From the NCBI GenBank assembly GCA_019244985.1, contig JAFASB010000003.1:1-7070 (forward strand): 7,070 nt of DNA, written 5' to 3'. The notes under the pieces were generated by a model. The model saw only the letters and a list, made by a program, of their open reading frames with translations. It had not been told where the DNA came from and ran no database searches. A program made the position numbers and the translations under genes. The stretch is from Acidimicrobiia bacterium. Lineage in GTDB: Bacteria; Actinomycetota; Acidimicrobiia; Acidimicrobiales; AC-14. Below are positions 1 to 6,260 of this stretch, one piece after another. The stretch's first letter is position 1, and each line of letters begins with the position of its first letter.

Positions 1-1922
1 CCCATCACCCCGCCGCCGCCCCAACCGCCGCCGCCTCCGCCCCCGCCGATGCGGGCCTGGGCGTTGACGTTCAGGGCGCGCGCCGCGGCGCCGCCGTTGC
101 CGTTGCCGTCGCTGTTCGACACCGGCGTCCACGCCGAGGCCGTGAGCGCAGGGGCAACGGCTTCCTCGAGCTCGTCGACCTCCTCGGTCTCGCAGTCGTC
201 ACCCGGTCCGGCGAGGAGGCGCCGGTAGAGGGGACAGCGGGCCATGAGCTGGTCGTGGCTGCCGCTGTCGATGACCCGCCCACCGTCGACCACGGCGATG
301 CGGTCGGCCAGTCGCAAGGTCGACCGCCGGTGGGCGATGAGAAGCGTCGTGCGGTCCTGCAGCAGCCGCCGCAGGGTGGCGTGGATCTCCTCTTCGACGC
401 GTGCGTCGACGGAGGAGGTGGCGTCGTCAAGGATCAGGACATGGGGGTCGGTGAGTAGCGCCCTCGCCAAGGCGACGCGCTGGCGCTGTCCGCCCGACAG
501 CGTGAGCCCGCGCTCGCCGACCACGGTGTCGTAGCCGTTGGGGAGGGCGAGGATGAACTCGTGGGCCTCGGCCGCCTTCGCTGCCTCGACCACTTCGTCG
601 AACGTTGCGTCGGGAACCCCGAAGGCGATGTTGTTGCGCACGCTGTCGGAGAACAGGAAGCTCTCCTCGAACACCACGCCGATCTGGCGGCGGAGCGACT
701 CGAGCGTGACGTCGCGGACGTCGGTGCCGTCGATGCTCACCGAGCCCGACTGCACGTCGTAGAAACGCGGGAGCAGCAGTGACACGGTCGACTTGCCCGA
801 GCCGCTCGCGCCGACGAGAGCGACGACTTCGCCGGGGTGCACGTGCAGCGTGAAGCCGTCGAGGACGGGCTCCGAGCGCATGTAGCCGAAGCGAACGTGG
901 TCGAAGTCGAGCTGGCCACGCACGGGCGGGAGCGTGCTGGCGTCGGGCGACTCGGTGACGAGCGGATTGGACTCGAGCAGCTCGAAGATCCGCTCGGCGC
1001 CAGCACGAGCCTGCTGGCCGATGGCGACGAGCCCGGCGAACATGCGGGCGGGCGAGGCCAGCTGCACCAGGTAGGACGAGAAGGCGAGGAACGTGCCGAG
1101 GGTGATGTGGCCGTGCAGCGCCAGCCAGCCGCCAAGGGCGAGCACGGCGACCTGCCCGAACGCGGGCAGCGCCTGCAAAGCAGGAACGAACACGGCCTGG
1201 ATGCGCACGAGGCGCATGCGCGAGCGGAACAGCGTGTCGGACCGGTCGGTGAGGCGGCCGAGCTCGCGCTGCTCCTGGCCGAACCCCTTGACGACGCGCA
1301 CTCCGGTGACGGTCTCGTCGACGACGCCCGCGACCTCGGCCGCCTGCTGCTGGGCGTCCCAGCTCGCGGGGAACACACTCGAGCGCATGCGCAGGGCCAC
1401 GAGGAACAGGAGCGGCACGACGGCGACGGCCACCAGGGTGATCATCGGCGAGAGGATCACCATGATCACGAGGGAGACGACGAGCAACACCAGGTTTCCG
1501 CTCATGATCGGCAACCACGCGAGCAGCCCCTGCAGGAGGGCCCCGTCGCTGCTCGCCCGGGATACCAGCTGACCGGTCTGCAGCTCGTCGTGGCGGGCGA
1601 AGTCGAGGCGCTGCAAGGTGTCGTAGATCGCGGTGCGCAGGTCGTGCTGCACGGCGAGGGCGACGCGGCCGCCGTAGAAACGCCGGACGTACGCGGCGCC
1701 GAAGCGGATGACGCCGGCGAGCACCAGCAGCGACAGCCACGGCCAGATCGCCGACTTCGGATGAAGGGTGATGTTGTCGAGCAGGACCTTCTCGACGACA
1801 GGCGTGAGGGCGGCTATCACCATGCCGACGATCGCCACGCCGAAGGCGAGAAACACGTCCTTCTTGTGCCGTGCCAGCCACGGCATGAGCTTCCGGACCC
1901 AGCCGGCTTCCTTCTCGCTCAC
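1..1922 (-). CDS. ABC exporter, membrane domain plus ATPase (degenerate half; 3' end beyond the window)
   Basis: This is a type IV (ABCB/MsbA-like) exporter half that should use ATP to expel a drug, lipid or other amphipathic substrate across the membrane. I translated 640 codons from the GTG at 1922, and the frame stays open to the left edge. Residues 1-310 form the membrane domain, with hydrophobic segments near 22-44, 58-78, 140-160, 161-178, 248-268 and 273-293. Residues 335-570 form the ATPase: Walker A GASGSGKST (371-379), signature LSGGQRQR (475-482), Walker B LILDD (496-500), D-loop SSVD (503-506) and H-loop His531. Asp500 replaces the catalytic Glu, and Glu419 replaces the Q-loop Gln, as in the degenerate site of asymmetric exporters such as TM287/288 and LmrCD. 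An acidic stretch (575-588) and a Gly-rich linker (626-638) follow, suggesting fusion to a second half. The GTG start is chosen because it overlaps the MarR stop in GTGA; ATG codon 13 is a less likely start. The substrate cannot be told. Confidence 0.93.
   Translation of the reverse strand, partial: MSEKEAGWVRKLMPWLARHKKDVFLAFGVAIVGMVIAALTPVVEKVLLDNITLHPKSAIWPWLSLLVLAGVIRFGAAYVRRFYGGRVALAVQHDLRTAIYDTLQRLDFARHDELQTGQLVSRASSDGALLQGLLAWLPIMSGNLVLLVVSLVIMVILSPMITLVAVAVVPLLFLVALRMRSSVFPASWDAQQQAAEVAGVVDETVTGVRVVKGFGQEQRELGRLTDRSDTLFRSRMRLVRIQAVFVPALQALPAFGQVAVLALGGWLALHGHITLGTFLAFSSYLVQLASPARMFAGLVAIGQQARAGAERIFELLESNPLVTESPDASTLPPVRGQLDFDHVRFGYMRSEPVLDGFTLHVHPGEVVALVGASGSGKSTVSLLLPRFYDVQSGSVSIDGTDVRDVTLESLRRQIGVVFEESFLFSDSVRNNIAFGVPDATFDEVVEAAKAAEAHEFILALPNGYDTVVGERGLTLSGGQRQRVALARALLTDPHVLILDDATSSVDARVEEEIHATLRRLLQDRTTLLIAHRRSTLRLADRIAVVDGGRVIDSGSHDQLMARCPLYRRLLAGPGDDCETEEVDELEEAVAPALTASAWTPVSNSDGNGNGGAAARALNVNAQARIGGGGGGGGWGGGGVM
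9..47 (-). repeat. Low-complexity glycine-rich linker codons in the ABC exporter
   Basis: The minus strand reads as a run of GGC/GGG/GGA/GGT codons broken by a single Trp, giving 12 glycines in 13 residues. It follows the acidic tail of the ATPase domain and contains no stop. Such a flexible stretch is best explained as a linker between the first exporter half and a following domain. On the DNA level it is a CCG-rich simple sequence, prone to slippage and sequencing error, so the frame beyond it should be read with care. Confidence 0.6.
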
Positions 1923-2338
1923 GGGCGGCCTGCCAGCCGGTCGGACCGCGCGCGGTCGAGGGCGATGCCGAGGTGCTCGAGTGCCTGCTCGACGGCCGCA
2001 GGATCGTCGGCGTGGGCGATGACCTCGTGCAGCCGCGCGTGCATCGCGTGCTCGGCGTTGTACAGGGCTTTGCGCCCCGCGGCAGTGAGGGTGATCTTGG
2101 TAGCGCGCCGGTCGTCGGAGTCGGCGGTCCGCTTCACGTAGCCCCGGTCGACGAGCCCGTCGACGACGGCAGTGATCGTGGGCTTGGCGACCGCCAACCT
2201 GTCAGCTAGGTGCGATGCGCGCTCGCCACCTTCATCGACCAGTGCGAGCACCCGCAGTTGAGGCAGCGAGAGGTCACCGGCGCCACGCTCGAGCATGCGG
2301 GCCACCCGGATCAGTGTGCGTACGTGCGCGTCTCCCAT
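1919..2338 (-). CDS. MarR-family transcriptional repressor
   Basis: This is a 139-residue winged helix-turn-helix regulator, the normal size for MarR. From the ATG at 2338 the protein shows an N-terminal helix, then the helix-turn-helix (LSLPQLRVLALV, ASHLADRLAVAKPTITAVVDGL with the recognition helix around AKPTITAVVDGL). The typical wing DSDDRRATKITLT follows (DxRxxxxxxLT pattern), then a C-terminal dimerisation helix. MarR proteins act as dimers that release DNA on binding a small ligand, often the substrate of a linked pump. The stop codon overlaps the start of the ABC exporter gene (GTGA), so the two are translationally coupled. A perfect inverted repeat sits 15-33 bp upstream of the ATG, which suggests self-repression. 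A TTG at 2350 would add four residues (Leu/Met-Phe-Trp-Ala) but sits against the operator, so I prefer the ATG. There is no clear ribosome binding site. The ligand is unknown. Confidence 0.92.
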   Translation of the reverse strand: MGDAHVRTLIRVARMLERGAGDLSLPQLRVLALVDEGGERASHLADRLAVAKPTITAVVDGLVDRGYVKRTADSDDRRATKITLTAAGRKALYNAEHAMHARLHEVIAHADDPAAVEQALEHLGIALDRARSDRLAGRP

Positions 2339-2352
2339 TGCCCAGAACAAAC

Positions 2353-2371
2353 TAGTTCGGGTGTCGAACTA
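2353..2371. promoter_or_regulatory. Candidate MarR operator (7-5-7 inverted repeat)
   Basis: TAGTTCG and CGAACTA form a perfect 7-bp inverted repeat around a 5-bp centre, an AT-richer island in GC-rich surroundings. It lies directly upstream of the MarR-family gene, and on the minus strand a -10-like TAGTTT (2354-2349) overlaps its edge. Bound repressor would therefore block the promoter of the regulator/exporter operon. The size and position fit MarR dimer sites. The link to this regulator is inferred from proximity. Confidence 0.7.
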
Positions 2372-2403
2372 TTCCGACGCTGAAAGGTCGCGTGCTTCGC
2401 CCG

Positions 2404-2547
2404 TCAGGCGGCGAGCCGCGGGGCGGAAGCCAGCGGGTCCTCGTCGTCGGGGTAGTCGGCGTCGTCCGACAGGAGTCCCGCCGCGCGATCGATCGACCCG
2501 TAGAACAGGAGCGCCGTGAGTGAGAAGAGTCGTCGGATCATGCTCAT
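2404..2547 (-). CDS. Small hypothetical protein, 47 residues, possible membrane-associated
   Basis: I do not recognise this protein. From the ATG at 2547 it encodes 47 residues starting MSMIRRLFSLTALLFYGSID, followed by an acidic part (DDADYPDDEDP) and the end RLAA. The N-terminus has two arginines and then a short hydrophobic stretch, so it could sit at the membrane or be a short leader. About 85 percent of its third codon positions are G or C, as in the neighbouring genes, and that is the main support for it being real. A second ATG lies two codons in. A longer reading from a GTG at 2646 would run 41 bp into the end of the DUF6351-like gene and adds residues with no protein-like character, so I reject it. 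No ribosome binding site is visible. It lies between the DUF6351-like gene and the MarR operator on the same strand. Confidence 0.5.
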   Translation of the reverse strand: MSMIRRLFSLTALLFYGSIDRAAGLLSDDADYPDDEDPLASAPRLAA

Positions 2548-2553
2548 AAGAAC

Positions 2554-2571
2554 GTTTTGGTTGCCCAAAAC
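2554..2571. other. Perfect 7-4-7 inverted repeat upstream of the small ORF
   Basis: GTTTTGG and CCAAAAC are perfect inverted arms around a 4-base centre. On the minus strand the hairpin lies 35 bp after the stop of the DUF6351-like gene and 6 bp before the ATG of the small ORF, and is followed by GTTCTTAT. It may be a weak factor-independent terminator, since the following T-tract is poor and the stem has only three G/C pairs. It could equally be an operator for a regulator not in this window. The sequence does not decide between these. Confidence 0.5.
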
Positions 2572-2572
2572 C

Positions 2573-2586
2573 GTCCGGTCTCGGAC
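2573..2586. other. Short 5-4-5 hairpin next to the larger inverted repeat
   Basis: GTCCG and CGGAC pair around a 4-base loop. This lies one base from the 7-4-7 repeat, so the RNA between the DUF6351-like gene and the small ORF could fold into two stacked stem-loops. A 5-bp stem can occur by chance in GC-rich DNA, so this element matters only together with its neighbour. Confidence 0.3.
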
Positions 2587-2605
2587 AGCGACATCTTTCA
2601 CACGG

Positions 2606-4984
2606 TCAGCGACGGCGAAGGGCGACCGCTCCAAGCGCGAGCGCACCTAGCCCCAGCACCAGCCGCCACGGGTCGTCGCCCGTCGCCGGGAGGCGTGAGG
2701 TCGGCACCGCACCGTGGGCTGACACTGTGACACCCAACACATCGGCACCTGCAGGCGCCGAGCGGGCGACGACGTTGTGCAGCTGCACCGGCTTCGAGGG
2801 TGAGGTCGTGCCGTCGCCGAACGACAGCCACACCCCGCTCGACGCGGTCTCGCCGACGCCGGCAACGGCCCAGTTGCACACTCCGCTCGGGAAGATGCTC
2901 CGCAGGACGGCGAGGTCGACGGCCGTGACCGACGCCGGATAGTCCGTGCGGTCGACGGGCTTGAGTGTGCACTTCAACACGTCCTCGCTCCGGGGCCCGC
3001 CTGCGGCCTGCCGCGGCGTTGCGTCTGCCAGCGACGAGCACGGGCTCGTCCCCCGGATCCCGATCCCGCTCGGCAGCGTGCATCGGTCCGAGGCCGCCGG
3101 CGGACGTGTAGCGGCGACGGCAGAGACGCGTGCGCTGTCGGACGCGTCGCTTCCGCGCCGCGCGTCGAGGGCCGCGAGCCACTGCTCGAGAGGACCGAAC
3201 CCGTCGGCGGGCGCGGGCTCGCCCTGCCACAGGGCGAGGCTCTGGTGGCCACCGAGGTGAGCGTCCATGCGCGCCGCGGCGGCGAAGGGGCGAGCGTCGT
3301 CGTGCACGTCGACGTCGGGCACGAGGTCGAGGTTCGGGTGGCTGTCGATGATCGGCGTCTGATTCAGGGCGCCCCGACCGGAGACCCGACCCGTCGCGTA
3401 GGCGATGCGTGCCACGTCGGCGCCCATGTCCATGCGCTGGCGAACCGGGTTGCCGTCGATGTCGAGTCCGCCGACCGCGGTGTTCAGGGCCATGAAGTCG
3501 GCCGGCGTAATGGCGCCGCTGCGCAACGCGGCGAGGCCGTATTGCACGCCGGTGTTGTCGAGCGGTCGGCGGGCGAATCCGGTGGCCGGGTCCCGACCCC
3601 AGATGTTGACGAGGTCGTCCTGCAGCGCGCAGCGGACGCCCCCGGGGTTCTTCCTGGGGTCGTAGACGTCGGCCGCAGGCACGCTCGGGTCGCAGTGCTT
3701 GGGGTCGACGAGGACGGCGTACTGCGACGTCCAGTCCGAGCAGATCTGTCCTGTGCGGAACCCGGTCACCGCCTCCTGCTTCGGCTCGGTCCACCGCAGC
3801 GGATCGGCGCGGAAGGCGCGTTCGAGCAACAGGCAGTCGGCGTCGGTGACGAACGTCGTCTCCATGTCTGGGAAGCTGATGATCGCGTTGCCACCATCGA
3901 TGATGCCCGGGTAGTTGTTCGCCGCGGTGTACTGCTGGATGGCGCCGCCCGACGCGCCGGCGCCGAGCGTGTGCACGAGCGGGCCGTAGTCCTTGATGAT
4001 GTGCTCCTTGACCATCATCAACGTCTCGGCGGAGACGACCTCGTTGCATTCGACGCCGAGGATGGTCAATGTCGAGTGGGCGGTCATGTAGCCCTTACCG
4101 AGCTCGGAGCCGAGGTCGAGGAACGGCGCGAAGGCGTTGTCGTAGGGATTGCCGCTCGGGGCGACCTCGCCCAACGCGTTCTCGGCGCTGTTCACGCCCT
4201 GGTGATGGCCGGTCGCGCAGCTCTCGCCGAACGAGTAGATGAGTTTGCGGTTCCACGCCGGCGACGGCGTATAGGCGGCACCTGGCGGTCGGGAGTGCGG
4301 ATCGTCGAGGACGGCGACGCGCGTCACCGACCGGTTGATCACCGACGATTCCACGCGCACGACGAAGGGCACCGTCTTGCCGTCGGCCGTCGTGGTCGTC
4401 GCCGTGTCGGGGGGATACGGGGCCGAAGGATCGGCGAGCTTGGTGAAGCGCGTCGACACCGAGCGGGCGTACCAGTCGACCTGGGTGGGCGCCGAGCAGT
4501 CGGCGTCGAGCGGCTTGCCCATGCCGTTCGCGACGGTCTCGCACACGAACGGCGTCTGGTGGGGCCCGGAGATCACCGGTCCGGTAATGCGGTGGTCGAC
4601 GACCTCGAGCGCGGCCCGCCTGGCGCCCGAGGTGGCGGTGAGCGTGTTCGTGCCGACGCGCAGGTCACGCACGACGCCTCCGACGACGCCATCGCGCACC
4701 GGGCCCAGGGCGCCAGTGACGTCCGTGCCGTTGCGCTCGACGGTCAGGGGATCGCCCGCCTTCAGACCGCGGACCTCGATCCGCGCCGACTCGCCGGTAA
4801 CCGTCGACGGCAGACTCGAGGTGACGGCGAGTTCGATCTGGCCGGGGCCAAGCGGCGGCGTGGCCCCGAACCACGACGCGGGCACCGTGATGGACGAAGG
4901 CTGACTGCTGCTCGCAGCTTGCGCCGGCAGTGCGGTCGCCGCCAGCAGCAGGGCGGCGACGACCAACCCCAGCCGTCGTCGCAT
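2606..4984 (-). CDS. Exported DUF6351-like protein with hydrolase-like GASGG motif and LPATG cell-wall signal
   Basis: This 792-residue protein has a Sec signal peptide: basic MRRR, hydrophobic core 5-19, and cleavage after AQA near residue 23. A beta-rich, Ig-like N-terminal region (about 48-130) is followed by a part I recognise as the DUF6351 family, with ITGPVISGPHQTPFVC near 133-148, a DADCSAPTQVDWY block and an AETLMMVKEH block. Family function is not established. GAGASGGAIQQ puts Ser345 in a GxSGG nucleophile-elbow-like setting typical of alpha/beta-hydrolases. Asp547 (TPIID) and His561 (DVHDD) are possible partners, but this is inference. Twelve cysteines fit an extracellular, disulfide-bonded protein. 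The C-terminus carries LPATG (765-769), a hydrophobic segment and a final RRR, a classic sortase signal for covalent wall anchoring. The ATG at 4984 gives a complete signal peptide but has no clear Shine-Dalgarno. The gene is divergent from the PhyH-like gene. Membership is recalled from conserved blocks, not from a search. Confidence 0.82.
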   Translation of the reverse strand: MRRRLGLVVAALLLAATALPAQAASSSQPSSITVPASWFGATPPLGPGQIELAVTSSLPSTVTGESARIEVRGLKAGDPLTVERNGTDVTGALGPVRDGVVGGVVRDLRVGTNTLTATSGARRAALEVVDHRITGPVISGPHQTPFVCETVANGMGKPLDADCSAPTQVDWYARSVSTRFTKLADPSAPYPPDTATTTTADGKTVPFVVRVESSVINRSVTRVAVLDDPHSRPPGAAYTPSPAWNRKLIYSFGESCATGHHQGVNSAENALGEVAPSGNPYDNAFAPFLDLGSELGKGYMTAHSTLTILGVECNEVVSAETLMMVKEHIIKDYGPLVHTLGAGASGGAIQQYTAANNYPGIIDGGNAIISFPDMETTFVTDADCLLLERAFRADPLRWTEPKQEAVTGFRTGQICSDWTSQYAVLVDPKHCDPSVPAADVYDPRKNPGGVRCALQDDLVNIWGRDPATGFARRPLDNTGVQYGLAALRSGAITPADFMALNTAVGGLDIDGNPVRQRMDMGADVARIAYATGRVSGRGALNQTPIIDSHPNLDLVPDVDVHDDARPFAAAARMDAHLGGHQSLALWQGEPAPADGFGPLEQWLAALDARRGSDASDSARVSAVAATRPPAASDRCTLPSGIGIRGTSPCSSLADATPRQAAGGPRSEDVLKCTLKPVDRTDYPASVTAVDLAVLRSIFPSGVCNWAVAGVGETASSGVWLSFGDGTTSPSKPVQLHNVVARSAPAGADVLGVTVSAHGAVPTSRLPATGDDPWRLVLGLGALALGAVALRRR

Positions 4985-5048
4985 ACGGGAGGATTCGTCC
5001 CCGCTCGACCGGATCCCTTTTGCGGGCGGGGGCTACCGTTCAGTTCCG
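4985..5048. promoter_or_regulatory. Divergent promoter region between the DUF6351-like and PhyH-like genes
   Basis: Only 64 bp separate the two divergent start codons, so both promoters must be here or inside the genes. On the plus strand TACCGT (5034-5039) matches the TANNNT pattern of actinobacterial -10 boxes and lies 9 bases before the ATG at 5049, a spacing that would give a leaderless or nearly leaderless transcript. No good -35 is visible, and I found no convincing -10 for the minus-strand gene or any operator-like palindrome. Confidence 0.35.
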
Positions 5049-6251
5049 ATGAGTGAACGCTTCGGCCCCATCGACTTCGACGAGTTCCACCTCAAGGAGT
5101 TGCCGGAGCGCTTGGCGGCCGGCAACGGCAAGCTGACCTCGGCGCACCTGGCCCGGTGCCGGCCGATCGCCTTCCGTCTCGACGACGGTCGCGCCTACAC
5201 CTACACGCCCACACCCGACGGCATCGACGTCTCGCCGGGCGAAGGCGACGCCCAGACCGTTGTCGAGCTCACCCAGGCCGACTGGTGTGACTTCGTGTGG
5301 GAGCTCAAGACCAGCTTCGCTCTCCTCTACGACGACCGCCTCAAGCTTCCGGTCGGGAGCTTCGGTCAGGTCTCGCGTTGGGAGCCGGCGCTGCGCGCCG
5401 CCTTCGACGGGCAGCCCGTCTACGACTACAACGACCCCCCGAAGGTCGTCGACGACGCCGGTCAGCCGCTCGACCTCACGACGTCGTTCACCCTCGACGA
5501 CGCAGACGATGTCATCGTCGACTTCCTGCACAGAGTCGGCTTCGTCCACCTGCGCGGTGTGTTCAGCGCCGAGGAGATCGAGTCGATGCGGCGCGACGTC
5601 GACGTCGCTGTCGCCAACGCCCGGCCCGACGACCGGCACTCCTGGTGGACGACGGTTGACGGTGAAGAGGTCTGCAACCGCGTGAACTATCTCAACGAAC
5701 AGTCGGAGGTGATCGCCGGCCTGAGCGACGACCCCCGCCTCAAGCGCATTGGCGCGCTTGGAGGGCCCGACCTTCGCGACACGTCGGACCGGCTCGACGG
5801 GCACAACGTCGTGATCAAGGTCCCGGGCGCCGAGACAGGGCTGGCCGACCTGCCGTGGCACCGCGACTGCGGCATGGGCGGGCACACCGTGAAGTGCCCG
5901 ATGCTGAACGTCGGCATCCAGCTTGACGCCGCGACCGCGGCCGCCGGTCAGCTGCACATGATCGCCGGCTCGCACCTGGGCACGTCCGCCCTGCCGTCGG
6001 ACGACGAGGTGGCGGGGCTGCCGACCACGGCGATCGTCACCGAACCCGGCGATGTCACGGCCCACTGGGGCCACACGCTGCACGCGGCGCCGCCCCCGGG
6101 TGACCGGAGCGCGGCGGGCCGGCGGGCCATCTACGTCACGTACGTCGCGCCGCTGACGTTCGACATGGTCGGTCCCGGCCAGGGCTACAACGATGTGCTG
6201 TTCACGCGCGGCGACGGCCGCGTCCGCCACGCCGACGAGTTCACCTCGTAG
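5049..6251 (+). CDS. PhyH-family Fe(II)/2-oxoglutarate oxygenase with SCP2-like N-terminal domain
   Basis: This 400-residue protein has two parts. Residues about 25-125 resemble a sterol-carrier-protein-2 fold (LTSAHLARCRPIAFRLDDG, TVVELTQADWCDFV, FALLYDDRLKL, WEPALRAAFDG), which usually binds a lipid or CoA-ester. Residues about 145-385 are a phytanoyl-CoA dioxygenase (PhyH) domain. The iron ligands are His271 and Asp273 in WHRDCGMGGH plus a distal His, most likely His345 in HTLHAAPPP. Arg358 or Arg359 before AIYVTYV is placed to bind 2-oxoglutarate. Enzymes of this family hydroxylate an unactivated carbon using O2 and 2-oxoglutarate; the SCP2-like part suggests a hydrophobic substrate, but none is indicated by the neighbours. 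No signal peptide or membrane segment is visible, so it should be cytoplasmic. The usual PhyH length is near 250-300 residues, so the N-terminal domain is a real extension. There is no Shine-Dalgarno before the ATG. The gene ends 9 bp from the convergent lysozyme-like gene. Confidence 0.88.
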   Translation: MSERFGPIDFDEFHLKELPERLAAGNGKLTSAHLARCRPIAFRLDDGRAYTYTPTPDGIDVSPGEGDAQTVVELTQADWCDFVWELKTSFALLYDDRLKLPVGSFGQVSRWEPALRAAFDGQPVYDYNDPPKVVDDAGQPLDLTTSFTLDDADDVIVDFLHRVGFVHLRGVFSAEEIESMRRDVDVAVANARPDDRHSWWTTVDGEEVCNRVNYLNEQSEVIAGLSDDPRLKRIGALGGPDLRDTSDRLDGHNVVIKVPGAETGLADLPWHRDCGMGGHTVKCPMLNVGIQLDAATAAAGQLHMIAGSHLGTSALPSDDEVAGLPTTAIVTEPGDVTAHWGHTLHAAPPPGDRSAAGRRAIYVTYVAPLTFDMVGPGQGYNDVLFTRGDGRVRHADEFTS

Positions 6252-6260
6252 CGCTCCCCG

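Noticed and set aside
1..60. CCG-rich tract as a repeat array or CRISPR-like element
   Set aside because: There are no spaced repeats; the tract is explained by glycine codons in the open exporter frame.
427..1881. 484-codon minus-strand frame within the ABC gene
   Set aside because: It is an out-of-frame Arg/Ala/Pro-rich reading; the true exporter frame from the GTG at 1922 contains all ABC motifs.
837..2141. 434-codon plus-strand frame across the ABC and MarR genes
   Set aside because: It crosses the junction of two clearly recognised minus-strand genes and its product is low-complexity His/Glu/Arg/Gly sequence without domains.
2339..2350. TTG at 2350 as the MarR start
   Set aside because: TTG is a rarer start, adds only four residues of no family character, and lies two bases from the operator; the ATG at 2338 fits the family N-terminus.
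2548..2646. Longer N-terminus for the small ORF starting at a GTG at 2646
   Set aside because: It would overlap the end of the DUF6351-like gene by 41 bp and translate both hairpins; the added 33 residues look non-coding.
2598..4049. 483-codon second minus-strand frame inside the DUF6351-like gene
   Set aside because: It is a highly Arg-rich out-of-frame reading that begins in mid-gene and lacks any domain.
3245..5056. 603-codon open frame on the plus strand opposite the DUF6351-like gene
   Set aside because: It mirrors the codon periodicity of the minus-strand gene, is rich in Arg, Val, Gly and Asp with no recognisable domain or signal, and the opposite strand has a clear export signal, family motifs and sorting signal. 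It is a high-GC antisense shadow.
5040..6230. 396-codon minus-strand frame opposite the PhyH-like gene
   Set aside because: The plus-strand frame has the HxD and distal His of PhyH oxygenases; the antisense product has no recognisable motif.
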